From Candidatus Kuenenia hertensis (GTDB taxonomy: Bacteria > Planctomycetota > Brocadiia > Brocadiales > Brocadiaceae), in contig SOET01000046.1 in NCBI GenBank assembly GCA_021646465.1, positions 1-32,034 of the forward strand: 32,034 nucleotides of DNA, written 5' to 3'. The notes under the pieces were generated by a model. The model worked only from the letters and a program-made list of their open reading frames with translations, had not been told where the DNA came from and made no database searches. Made by a program: the position numbers and the translations under genes. Below are positions 16,174-24,611 of the stretch, piece after piece; the first letter of the stretch is position 1; each line of letters opens with the position of its first letter.

Positions 16174-16728
16174 ATGAAGATAATAGTTGGTTTGGGAAAC
16201 CCCGGCACAAAGTATTTAAGGACAAGGCATAATTTGGGTTTTATGGTAATTGATAAATTTTCCCGGCAACTGGAGATGGAGTGTATCCAAAATAAATTCC
16301 AATCTCTCTTTTGTAAAAAAAAAGTAGGTGAGGAAGAAATTATACTGTTAAAACCGCAGACTTTTATGAATTTAAGTGGTATTGCAGTTAAAGAAGCGGT
16401 AAATATGTACAAATGTCAAATTCAGGATACCATAATTGTATGCGATGATCTGGATCTTCCGTTGGGCAAATTACGTATTCGACGTACCGGTGGTTGCGGA
16501 GGACATCGTGGTTTGGAATCAGTTGCCGCATCTTTAGGGACGACTGATTTCCCTCGCTTGAGAATAGGAATTGGGCGCCCTAAATTTAAAGATACGAGTG
16601 GTTTTGTTCTTTCCGTATTTTCAGCAGAAGAAGATGTTGTGATTGCGGAATCCCTTGAAGAAGCGTGTAGGGCTTTGAAAACATGGGTTTCTGACGGGAT
16701 AGAAGGTTGTATGAATAAATATAACTAA
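16174..16728 (+). CDS. pth: Peptidyl-tRNA hydrolase
   Basis: Pth releases peptides from prematurely dissociated peptidyl-tRNA. The 184-residue product starts MKIIVGLGNPGTKYLRTRHNLGF, with Asn in GNPG and the catalytic His in RHNLGF. It also has LLKPQTFMNLSG, VCDDLDLPLGKLRIR and GGCGGHRGLESV. I place the start at ATG 16174 because it gives the canonical MKIIVGLGN; a TTG lies one codon upstream at 16171. The ribosome-binding site is weak, which suggests coupling to rplY, which ends just upstream. Confidence 0.96.
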   Translation: MKIIVGLGNPGTKYLRTRHNLGFMVIDKFSRQLEMECIQNKFQSLFCKKKVGEEEIILLKPQTFMNLSGIAVKEAVNMYKCQIQDTIIVCDDLDLPLGKLRIRRTGGCGGHRGLESVAASLGTTDFPRLRIGIGRPKFKDTSGFVLSVFSAEEDVVIAESLEEACRALKTWVSDGIEGCMNKYN

Positions 16729-16770
16729 TTTTTTATTTTAAGTGGTATTTTTATAAATAATGTAGAATGT

Positions 16771-16776
16771 AGGAGG
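16771..16776 (+). promoter_or_regulatory. Strong ribosome-binding site fixing the rpsF TTG start
   Basis: A perfect AGGAGG lies 8 bp upstream of the TTG at 16785. Since no ATG fits the S6 N-terminus (RLYEGMFLID), this element decides the TTG as the start. Confidence 0.85.
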
Positions 16777-16784
16777 AAGAAAAT

Positions 16785-17201
16785 TTGAGATTATATGAAG
16801 GTATGTTTCTGATTGACAACGTCCCTGCCAGTGCAGACTGGGATGGTGTAGTAAAAAGTATTCACGGTATTTTGGAGAAGAACGGAGCAGAAATTTTAAA
16901 GACTGAAAAATGGGGAGAGAAAAAATTAGCGTATAAGATTAAAGGCCACAAACGCGGCACCTACCTGTTGATACATTTCAATGCGGAAAGTACGTCCATC
17001 TCCCCGATGAAAAGGGATTTTCAGTTGTCGGATTTTCTTATTCGCTTTTTAATATTAAGAGATACTGTGATAGAAGAATTATCATCTGCCGGTATTGAGG
17101 GAGAGCCTCCCGAAAAAGAAACTGAAAATGCGTTTGAAGCGGAAGAGGAAATAATATCAGAAGAAGAACCCGAGGCCGCTTTAGCTACTGAGAAGAGTTA
17201 A
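16785..17201 (+). CDS. rpsF: 30S ribosomal protein S6
   Basis: S6 binds 16S rRNA together with S18. The 138-aa product has the usual N-terminus (RLYEGMFLID), EKWGEKKLAYKIKGHKRGTYLLIHF and FLIRFLILRDT, then an acidic Glu-rich tail from about residue 105, longer than in E. coli. Translation starts at TTG with a perfect AGGAGG upstream. It opens the conserved group rpsF-ssb-rpsR-rplI-dnaB. Confidence 0.96.
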   Translation: MRLYEGMFLIDNVPASADWDGVVKSIHGILEKNGAEILKTEKWGEKKLAYKIKGHKRGTYLLIHFNAESTSISPMKRDFQLSDFLIRFLILRDTVIEELSSAGIEGEPPEKETENAFEAEEEIISEEEPEAALATEKS

Positions 17202-17305
17202 CACAAGTTCAAATTTTTATTACATAAGAGAAATCATCTCGGACAATAGATCCTGACGATCATTTAAATGAGAAAAAATTTAGTAAAAGATAAAAGGAGT
17301 AAGGG

Positions 17306-17746
17306 ATGGCAAGCCTTAATAAAGTATTCCTCATGGGAAACCTTACCAGAGACCCTGAATTACGATATACCCCGGGAGGATTGGCAGTGGCAAGTTTTGG
17401 GATTGCAGTAAATCGAACCTGGACCGCTAAGACGGGAGAACAAAAGGACGAGGTTTGTTATGTGGATATCAACATATTTGGCAGGAGGGCCGAAGTTATT
17501 GGTGAATACTTTAGTAAGGGGAGTCCTATCTTTATCGAAGGCCGTTTACAATTTAACCAGTGGGAAACAAAAGAAGGACAAAAGCGCAATACGTTGCGGG
17601 TAGTTGCGGAGAATTTTCAGTTTATTGGAGGCGGCGCCGGCAAACGGGCGGAAAGCGATTTAGGGAAATCACTGGACAGTTCAAATTTGGATGAGATATC
17701 TGAAAATATCGTTCCGGATATTAATGGTGAAGAGATACCATTTTAA
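17306..17746 (+). CDS. ssb: Single-stranded DNA-binding protein
   Basis: SSB coats single-stranded DNA in replication, repair and recombination. The 146-aa protein has the OB-fold start MASLNKVFLMGNLTRDPELRYTPGG, the IFGRRAEVIGEYFSKGSPIFIEGRL segment, and an acidic C-terminal tip ending GEEIPF, the tail that recruits partner proteins. AAGGAG precedes the ATG. Its place between rpsF and rpsR is the common bacterial arrangement. Confidence 0.97.
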   Translation: MASLNKVFLMGNLTRDPELRYTPGGLAVASFGIAVNRTWTAKTGEQKDEVCYVDINIFGRRAEVIGEYFSKGSPIFIEGRLQFNQWETKEGQKRNTLRVVAENFQFIGGGAGKRAESDLGKSLDSSNLDEISENIVPDINGEEIPF

Positions 17747-17782
17747 AATAATTTTATAATTTTTATAAGAAGGTTAAATACT

Positions 17783-18004
17783 ATGACAAGAAGAATATTT
17801 AACAAAACAAGCAAATGCAGATTCTGTAGAATGGGGGTTGATGAGGTTGATTACAAGGATATTCAAAATTTACAGAAACTGGCAACCACCAGAGGAAAAC
17901 TTTTTTCAAGAAAACGTTCGGGTAATTGTGCACGGCATCAACGTTCTGTCAAAAATTCTATTAAAAGAGCAAGGTTTATGGCTTTGCTTCCATACGTAAC
18001 TTAG
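17783..18004 (+). CDS. rpsR: 30S ribosomal protein S18
   Basis: This 73-aa basic protein contains YKDIQNLQKLATTRGKLFSRKRSGNCARHQR and the C-terminal IKRARFMALLPYVT typical of S18, which pairs with S6 on the 30S platform. The CRFCR pair plus NCARH could hold zinc, as in the C+ form of some ribosomal proteins; that is an inference. It lies 36 bp after ssb and 13 bp before rplI. Confidence 0.96.
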   Translation: MTRRIFNKTSKCRFCRMGVDEVDYKDIQNLQKLATTRGKLFSRKRSGNCARHQRSVKNSIKRARFMALLPYVT

Positions 18005-18017
18005 GAGGTCATTTTGC

Positions 18018-18476
18018 ATGGAATTATTATTGAAAAAAAATGTCGATAAACTTGGTAAGGTCGGAGATGTTGTTAACGTAAAAAAGGGATATGCGAGGAA
18101 TTATTTGCTACCGAGAGGGATGGCGATTTACGTTACCGAAGGAAATTTGAAACAATTGGAGAAAACAAAAAAGAAAATCGAAATGCAGCAGAAAGAAGAG
18201 CGCGAAAGGCTGCAGGAAATTTTAGAAACGGTTGCCAATGCCTCTTGCAGGATTTCAGCAAAGGCAAATGAAGAAGGACGGTTGTTTGGCTCCGTTACTT
18301 CCGTTCACATTGCTGATGTGCTGAAAAAGCAGGGAATATCAATTGATGAGAATATGATCAAATTGGAGAATCCGATTAAGGAATGCGGCGAGTACGATGT
18401 TGCGGTAGTATTAGGCGCGGAAATGCAGACGACATGTAAGGTGCAGGTGGTCGGTGAAGAAGAGGATGTTGCCTGA
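18018..18476 (+). CDS. rplI: 50S ribosomal protein L9
   Basis: The 152-aa L9 has the N-terminal rRNA-binding domain (MELLLKKNVDKLGKVGDVVNVKKGYARNYLLPRGMA), a long connecting helix rich in Lys and Glu (about 45-75), and the C-terminal domain with the EEGRLFGSVTS segment. Length and order are those of a complete gene. AGGAGG lies in the short gap after rpsR. Confidence 0.97.
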   Translation: MELLLKKNVDKLGKVGDVVNVKKGYARNYLLPRGMAIYVTEGNLKQLEKTKKKIEMQQKEERERLQEILETVANASCRISAKANEEGRLFGSVTSVHIADVLKKQGISIDENMIKLENPIKECGEYDVAVVLGAEMQTTCKVQVVGEEEDVA

Positions 18477-18498
18477 AATTTTTTACGGGGATTAATTT

Positions 18499-19842
18499 AT
18501 GGTAGCAGAATCTGTACTTGATCGTACGTTGCCCCAAAGTATAGATGCCGAAATGAGTGTTCTTGGCGCCATGTTGCTTGACAATGAAGTGATAAGTTTA
18601 ATTGTCCCGGTATTGAATAAGCAAAGTTTTTATAAAACAGCCCACCAGCACATATACCAGGCCATAATAGATTTATATGATAAGGGACAAGCAGTTGATT
18701 TGGTTTTATTGAGAGAAGAGTTAAAGAAACGTTCTTTGCTTGAAAATGTTGGTGATACGGAGTATTTAATGGAACTGGAGGTTGCAGTTCCTACTATAGG
18801 AAATGTAGAATATTATGCGAATATAGTACGAGAAAATGCCATAAAAAGAAACCTCATCGAAGTTGCTGCAAACATTCAAAAACAGGCTTTTGACGGCGCC
18901 GTTGATACCGGTTTTTTACTGGATTCCTCCGAAAGGGCAATTTTTGAAATTACACAAAAAAAATTTAATGCATCATCCATTAAATTAAATGAAATACTGA
19001 AAGAAACTTACAGACGTATCGAAAGCCTGCATGACAGGAAAAGCAGGTTAACAGGATTATCCACCGGTTATTTTGATTTTGATGACCTTACCTGCGGATT
19101 GCAGCCTTCCGAACTTATTATTGTAGCGGCAAGACCCAGTATGGGGAAGACAAGTTTTGTTATGAATATTATTGAACATATTGGGGTTGTAGAAAAAAAG
19201 CCGGTAGCAATATTTTCTATGGAAATGTCAGCCCAGCAATTAGCGCAAAACATGCTGTGTTCTCACTCAAAGATTGATGCGCATAAACTGAGAAAAGGAT
19301 TTCTGGATGATGATGACAGGCTATGGAGCGCGCTTTCAAAAGGGCTGGGGTCTCTTTCTGAAGCGCCTATATTTATTGAAGACACACCCGGGCTGACAGT
19401 GTTGGAAGTGCGTGCGAAGGCGAGGAGATTAAAAGCCCAATATGATATTCAACTAATTGCAGTGGATTATTTACAGTTGATGGAAGCGCCGCGGGGAGAA
19501 AATCGTCAGCAAGAGATTTCGATAATTTCCCGTGGTTTAAAATCTCTTGCCAGAGAATTGGCAATACCGGTAATTGCCGTATCTCAGTTAAACAGATCCG
19601 TAGAGTCAAGGGAAGGGCATAGGCCAAGAATGTCAGACTTGCGTGAATCAGGGTCTATTGAGCAGGATGCGGATGTTATTGCCTTACTTCACAGGGAAGA
19701 CTACTTTAATCCTGATAATAAGGATGGTACGGCAGAACTCATTATTGCAAAACAGCGTAACGGACCCACAGGAGTTATAAAATTGAGTTTTCTCTCACAT
19801 TGTATGCGTTTTGAAAATTTCACATCTTTAGGAATCGAATGA
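18499..19842 (+). CDS. dnaB: Replicative DNA helicase
   Basis: The 447-aa hexameric helicase unwinds DNA at the replication fork. The N-terminal DnaB domain (LPQSIDAEMSVLGAMLLDNE) and a linker precede the RecA-like motor. That motor carries Walker A ARPSMGKTSF, Walker B LIAVDYLQLM, and the motifs AVSQLNRSVESR and LRESGSIEQDADVI. No intein or insertion is present. Its last codons overlap the start of bamA by 4 bp (ATGA), which links replication and envelope genes in one transcript. Confidence 0.98.
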   Translation: MVAESVLDRTLPQSIDAEMSVLGAMLLDNEVISLIVPVLNKQSFYKTAHQHIYQAIIDLYDKGQAVDLVLLREELKKRSLLENVGDTEYLMELEVAVPTIGNVEYYANIVRENAIKRNLIEVAANIQKQAFDGAVDTGFLLDSSERAIFEITQKKFNASSIKLNEILKETYRRIESLHDRKSRLTGLSTGYFDFDDLTCGLQPSELIIVAARPSMGKTSFVMNIIEHIGVVEKKPVAIFSMEMSAQQLAQNMLCSHSKIDAHKLRKGFLDDDDRLWSALSKGLGSLSEAPIFIEDTPGLTVLEVRAKARRLKAQYDIQLIAVDYLQLMEAPRGENRQQEISIISRGLKSLARELAIPVIAVSQLNRSVESREGHRPRMSDLRESGSIEQDADVIALLHREDYFNPDNKDGTAELIIAKQRNGPTGVIKLSFLSHCMRFENFTSLGIE

Positions 19843-22217
19843 AACCAGTTAAGGTTTTGTTGTATACCGCGAAGATAATTGTGTTGCTTGTCTTGGCCTT
19901 GTATTGTGCAAACGGTAAGGTTTTTTGCGATGAAAATCCTGATAAAAACACCGGTATTATCAGGAAGGTTGAAATCCGGGGAAACCAGAGGATTAGTACT
20001 GCGGCGATAAGAAGCAGTATCCGGTCAAAAGAAGGCGACCTGTATGACCCTAATCTGGTAAGCCAGGATGTAGATGCCATTTGGTCGTTGGGGTTCTTTG
20101 ACAATATAGAGGTTGAAATAGAGGAAACAGCGGATGGTTTAAACCTGATTTTCCTTGTTTCAGAAAGGGCGGTTATTGATAAAATACAGTTTTCCGGCAA
20201 TAAAAAGATTAAATCCAAGAAATTGGCAAAGGAAATTGAGATAAAAGAGGGAGATACCTTAAAGTACCACTTGCTGAAACTGGATGAAGATAAAATACGG
20301 GATTTATATAAGAAAAAATGTTTTTCAAGGGTACAAGTGCTTGCGGAGAGCAAGGTCATAAATGGCGAAACCGTGGTTATCTTTAATATAGAAGAAGGAC
20401 CCCGTGTACGTATTTTCGATATTCAGTTCAAAGGAAATACCAGTTATAAACCGAGAAAACTTCTTAAGCAGATGGAAACCCGTAAGAAGCGTTTTCCAAC
20501 ACTGATTTTTCCGGGAAGATTTGCGCAGGATGTATTTGAGTCTGATATTGCAAAACTAAAAGAGTTCTACATGAATAATGGATGGTTGGATGTTGATGTG
20601 GGTTGGGAGATAGCGTACGAAAATGATAACAGCGAGATGTATATAACCATCCACGTAAAAGAAGGGGAAAGATATTATGTGGATACATTAGATATAAACG
20701 GAGCAGCAATATTTACGGGGGATGAATTGAAAGCCGCATTAAAATTAAAAGAGGGCGGACCTTTCTTTTTAGATGCGGTGGAAAAAGATACTTATCAAAT
20801 CCGGTTGGCGTATGGTGCGCAGGGATATCTTGCAACTGTTGTTAATGAAAAGCACACATTTGCTGCCGAAGAGCCTAAAGTAAAAGTAGTTTTTGATATT
20901 GAGGAAAGAGACAGATACTATATCGATAAAATAAAGATAGTCGGAAACGATAAAACGAGAGATAACGTTATTCGCAGACAACTGACCTTTAACCCTGGCG
21001 AGAGATTAAATGTAGAAAAAATACGTGATAGCCAGAGACGCTTAACAAATACCGGATATTTTGATGTGGAATCGGGTATGCCTGCCGGAATTAGTTTTGA
21101 ACAAGGTTCCGAACCAAACAAGAAAAATATAATCGTAGAAGTAAAAGAAGGAAGAACCGGTATGCTGAGGTTTGGCGGCGGATACGGTGCAAATGTCGGA
21201 GCATTTGGCGATATTTCATATACCGACAGAAACTTCGATATTTTTGATTTTCCGAAAAGCTGGAATGATTTTTTAAGTGGCAATGCTTTTCGTGGCGCCG
21301 GAGAAATATTAACGTTACGTTTCAGTCCCGGTTTTGAAAGGACGGAAGTCCTTTTGTCCTTGACGAATCCTTCAGTATTTGACTCTCCGTATAGCGCAGG
21401 AGCAAGTGCATTTAACTATATCAGGTGGTATAGCCTTTATGAGCAGAAAAGTAGCGGGTCGAGAATTTCGCTGGGAAGAGAATTGGTGAGGGATACATAT
21501 GTGAGGGTGAGCCCTTCATTTGAATTGATTGGTATTGAAAGAAGGGAAGATGAGGATGATGCACCGCAGGATGTTTTAGATGCTGAGGGGAGTCATTTGA
21601 AAACAGGCATCACGTTCTCGGCTGAGATAAACAAAACAGATAATATATTTGTGCCAACAAAAGGGTATGCAATCGATACATCGGTAGAGTTTGCCTGCCT
21701 GGATGTAGATATAGTGAAATACGATATAAGGGCAAAAAAATATTCAACACTTTTTGAAATACCCAAATGGGGAAAACATGTCGTGGCTTATGGGGGCACC
21801 TTTGGGATTGTCGAGTCAACATCGGGAGAGGATGTTCCGATTTTCGAAAGGTATTATGCGGGAGGCTTTGGGTCTCTCAGAGGCTTTGAATACAGGGGAG
21901 TGTCGCCTCTTGATCAGAAAACAGACGAACAGGTGGGAGGTGACCTTTTAGTATTGATGAATACGGAGTATTTGGTTCCTTTGTATAAAGATGTTGTTCG
22001 TGTTGCGTTATTTGTAGATGCTGGAAAGGCAGATAGATCTATAAGCGATTTCAGTTTTGAGCGTTTCAGGGTGTCGAGCGGGCTTGGATTAAGGTTGAAC
22101 GTTCCGTTCCTTGGGCAGTCAGCCATTTCAATTGATTACGGTATTCCAATAATGAGAGAAGAGGGGGATGAAACCCAGGGATTTTCATTTAATTTCGGAG
22201 GGGGCAGTAGCTTTTAA
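19839..22217 (+). CDS. bamA: Outer membrane protein assembly factor BamA
   Basis: BamA folds beta-barrel proteins into the outer membrane. The 792-aa protein has a signal peptide (about 1-30), repeated POTRA domains (about 38-430, beginning IRKVEIRGNQRISTAAIR) and a C-terminal Omp85 barrel (about 440-792). The barrel contains the conserved loop YYAGGFGSLRGFEYRG, equivalent to the (V/I)RGF motif. It ends in phenylalanine, as expected for a beta-signal. The ATG overlaps the dnaB stop, with AGGA just upstream in dnaB. skp follows after 2 bp. The gene shows that the organism builds a true outer membrane. Confidence 0.96.
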   Translation: MKPVKVLLYTAKIIVLLVLALYCANGKVFCDENPDKNTGIIRKVEIRGNQRISTAAIRSSIRSKEGDLYDPNLVSQDVDAIWSLGFFDNIEVEIEETADGLNLIFLVSERAVIDKIQFSGNKKIKSKKLAKEIEIKEGDTLKYHLLKLDEDKIRDLYKKKCFSRVQVLAESKVINGETVVIFNIEEGPRVRIFDIQFKGNTSYKPRKLLKQMETRKKRFPTLIFPGRFAQDVFESDIAKLKEFYMNNGWLDVDVGWEIAYENDNSEMYITIHVKEGERYYVDTLDINGAAIFTGDELKAALKLKEGGPFFLDAVEKDTYQIRLAYGAQGYLATVVNEKHTFAAEEPKVKVVFDIEERDRYYIDKIKIVGNDKTRDNVIRRQLTFNPGERLNVEKIRDSQRRLTNTGYFDVESGMPAGISFEQGSEPNKKNIIVEVKEGRTGMLRFGGGYGANVGAFGDISYTDRNFDIFDFPKSWNDFLSGNAFRGAGEILTLRFSPGFERTEVLLSLTNPSVFDSPYSAGASAFNYIRWYSLYEQKSSGSRISLGRELVRDTYVRVSPSFELIGIERREDEDDAPQDVLDAEGSHLKTGITFSAEINKTDNIFVPTKGYAIDTSVEFACLDVDIVKYDIRAKKYSTLFEIPKWGKHVVAYGGTFGIVESTSGEDVPIFERYYAGGFGSLRGFEYRGVSPLDQKTDEQVGGDLLVLMNTEYLVPLYKDVVRVALFVDAGKADRSISDFSFERFRVSSGLGLRLNVPFLGQSAISIDYGIPIMREEGDETQGFSFNFGGGSSF

Positions 22218-22219
22218 AT

Positions 22220-22855
22220 ATGAAATATAAAAAATATTTGTTTGATATGAAATTTGTTTATATGTGCATAACAGTTGCCATGAGTTTATGCTTCCTTTTG
22301 CCGAATAATGCAGGGGCTCAGGGCGGTGACACTTCTTCAGGCGGCTTAAAAATCGGGGTGGTAGATTTAAACATTGTGTTTGAAAAATATGAAAAGAGAA
22401 AAAAATATGATGCTGATTTAAGAGAAGAAGAAAAATCATACCAAACCAAAATAAATGATAAGAAAAAAGAACTGGTGAGTTTAAAAGATAAAATACAGTT
22501 GATGGACCTTGGGAGCCAGGACCGGAAAAAGTACGAAGAAGAATTTGAGAGGAAAAATATTGAGTTGGAATCCTATGCGAAGGTTGCTGAAAAGAGCCTG
22601 ATGAGAAAATATAAAGAGTCATTTGAGCTTCTGTATTCAGAAGTATTAAAAGAGATAGAGGCTATAGGGAGGCAAAATCGTTACGATTTGATTATCAAAA
22701 AAGAAGAGGCCGAGTTGCAAAGCGGGGGTATTTCCGAAATGCAATTTAAGGTAGGGATAAAAACCGTCTTGTATCACTCTGATGCGGTTGATATTACAAA
22801 TCAGGTAATAAATTTGCTAAACAAAAAATATTCCAAAGCAGACAAAGGAAAGTAG
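22220..22855 (+). CDS. skp: OmpH/Skp-family periplasmic chaperone
   Basis: Skp holds unfolded outer-membrane proteins in the periplasm and delivers them to BamA. The 211-aa sequence has a signal peptide ending near NNAGA-QGG, then the family start KIGVVDLNIVFEKYEKRKKYDADL and a long Lys/Glu-rich coiled coil (about 55-145), and ends with a small beta segment. An in-frame Met at codon 10 is an alternative start. It follows bamA by 2 bp and lpxC by its TTG begins 3 bp after its stop. Confidence 0.93.
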   Translation: MKYKKYLFDMKFVYMCITVAMSLCFLLPNNAGAQGGDTSSGGLKIGVVDLNIVFEKYEKRKKYDADLREEEKSYQTKINDKKKELVSLKDKIQLMDLGSQDRKKYEEEFERKNIELESYAKVAEKSLMRKYKESFELLYSEVLKEIEAIGRQNRYDLIIKKEEAELQSGGISEMQFKVGIKTVLYHSDAVDITNQVINLLNKKYSKADKGK

Positions 22856-22858
22856 TTT

Positions 22859-23743
22859 TTGGATACCTTGCAAAAAACAATTGGAAAGCCTGCAGAGTGT
22901 TCTGGTACGGGAATGTTTCGGGGAGAAAGTGTCCGAATAGCATTTAAGCCAGCTCCTGCGAATTCCGGAATAAATTTCGTACGCGTCGATCTGCCACATC
23001 GTCCAAAAATACCCGCGAATGTTCACTTCTTATCAAGTACAGTAAAACGTGTTTTTTTAAAGAAGGAAGATGCTGAAGTAGAAGGAATAGAACATTTAAT
23101 GGCTGCTCTTGCCGGGTTAGGGATCGACAATTTAGAAATTGAAATTCATGGCAGGGAAGTACCCGCAGGTGATGGAAGTGCGAAATACTTTATGGATGTC
23201 CTGAGAGAAGCAAAAATTGTTAATTTGGATGGGAAAAAACAAATTTTCAAAATTCAGGAGCCTATTACGGTGATCAATGGAAAAGCAAGTATTGTAGCGT
23301 TACCCCATGATGAGGGATTGTTTTTTTCTTACACGCTGGACTTTGATGGTTTTTTTATTGAACAACAAACGTATGAAATGGAATTTAATGAGGAAATTTT
23401 TTCCAGAGAAGTTGCTTCCGCCCGAACGTTCGGACTCAGCACATACGTAGAAGAATTCAAAAAAATGGGGTTAGGGAAAGGTATTACGGATGAAAACAGC
23501 TTCATTATCCATGAAGACGGAAAAATTACAAAGCCTCTTTCTATGAATCCTGCAGAATTACGATTTCCGAATGAACATGTAAGACATAAAATTTTGGATC
23601 TTATTGGAGATCTTTATTTGGCTAATGTTGGTATTCAGGGTCATATCGTGGCAAAAAGGTCCGGACATTCGCTCAACGTAGAATTAGCAAGGAAAATAGC
23701 AAATATCTCGCATTTAAAACGTAAAATGTTAAATTCAGATTAA
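22859..23743 (+). CDS. lpxC: UDP-3-O-acyl-N-acetylglucosamine deacetylase
   Basis: LpxC carries out the committed deacetylation of lipid A synthesis using Zn2+. The catalytic set is complete: Glu78-His79 in EGIEHLMAAL, the zinc ligands His243 and Asp247 in VRHKILDLIGD, and His270 in KRSGHSLNVE. The 294-aa length corresponds to LpxC alone, without the FabZ fusion seen in some bacteria. Translation starts at TTG 22859, with AAAGGAAAG overlapping the end of skp. It lies directly upstream of lpxA; lpxD and fabZ, often found here, are missing. Confidence 0.97.
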   Translation: MDTLQKTIGKPAECSGTGMFRGESVRIAFKPAPANSGINFVRVDLPHRPKIPANVHFLSSTVKRVFLKKEDAEVEGIEHLMAALAGLGIDNLEIEIHGREVPAGDGSAKYFMDVLREAKIVNLDGKKQIFKIQEPITVINGKASIVALPHDEGLFFSYTLDFDGFFIEQQTYEMEFNEEIFSREVASARTFGLSTYVEEFKKMGLGKGITDENSFIIHEDGKITKPLSMNPAELRFPNEHVRHKILDLIGDLYLANVGIQGHIVAKRSGHSLNVELARKIANISHLKRKMLNSD

Positions 23744-23778
23744 GAGGCTGACTTATATAAAAAAAAAGGGGAAATGTA

Positions 23779-24597
23779 ATGAAAATTCACCGATGGGCAC
23801 TTGTTCACCCCGGTGCTAAGTTAGGCAGTGATATTGAAATTGGTCCTTTTTCTGTTATAGGTGAAAATGTTACCATTGGTGACGAATCGGTAATAAAGAA
23901 TAATGCAACGATAATTGGCAATACTACTATCGGGAAAAATAATATCATCCATCCGAATGCAGTATTGGGCGCTGAGCCACAAGATCTTAAATACCGGGGT
24001 GAAGAATCTTTGCTTACTATGGGAGATAACAATGTTGTGAGAGAAGGTGTTACTATTAATATGGGGACTGCCGGCGGCGGCGGGAAAACGGTGATAGGGA
24101 ATAATAACTTTTTTATGGCCTGTTCGCATGTTGCCCATGATTGTATTATAGAAGATAATGTCCTCCTGGCAAACGGTGTGTTACTGGGTGGGCATGTCGT
24201 GCTGGAAAGAGGGGTTAAACTTATGGGGCTGGTAGGCATACAGCCCTTTGTAACCATAGGACGTTATGCTTATGTTGGCGGGCATTCCAGAATTGTGCAG
24301 GATGTACCTCCATACGTAATAATTGAAGGACATCCGGCAAGGATTCGTCAGGTAAACGTAATAGGATTGGAAAGAGAAGGTTTTTCAGAAGAGCAAATTG
24401 GTAATATTAAAGAATCATTTCGGGCGTTATTTCGTTCCGGTGAGTTGAACAGAAATAAAATTCTGGAACAATTAGGGAAACAGGAAAACATTTCTCCTGA
24501 AGTTGAATACCTGATCACTTTTCTGAAAAACATTGAAAAAGGTAAACACGGACGATACAGAGAAATATTGAGAGTTTCACCTGCAATAGCTCGTTAG
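23779..24597 (+). CDS. lpxA: UDP-N-acetylglucosamine acyltransferase LpxA
   Basis: LpxA transfers a 3-hydroxyacyl group from ACP to the sugar nucleotide, the first step of lipid A synthesis. The 272-aa protein consists of left-handed beta-helix hexapeptide repeats (IGENVTIGDESVIKNNATIIG and on) and a helical C-terminal domain (from about 195). The catalytic His is His120 in MACSHVAHDC, and the HPNAVLGAEPQDLKYRGE segment is conserved. An AGGGGAAA element precedes the ATG. A Gfo/Idh oxidoreductase follows after 14 bp, raising the possibility that the acceptor is a 3-amino sugar nucleotide. Confidence 0.97.
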   Translation: MKIHRWALVHPGAKLGSDIEIGPFSVIGENVTIGDESVIKNNATIIGNTTIGKNNIIHPNAVLGAEPQDLKYRGEESLLTMGDNNVVREGVTINMGTAGGGGKTVIGNNNFFMACSHVAHDCIIEDNVLLANGVLLGGHVVLERGVKLMGLVGIQPFVTIGRYAYVGGHSRIVQDVPPYVIIEGHPARIRQVNVIGLEREGFSEEQIGNIKESFRALFRSGELNRNKILEQLGKQENISPEVEYLITFLKNIEKGKHGRYREILRVSPAIAR

Positions 24598-24611
24598 TCT
24601 AAAAAGTAATT

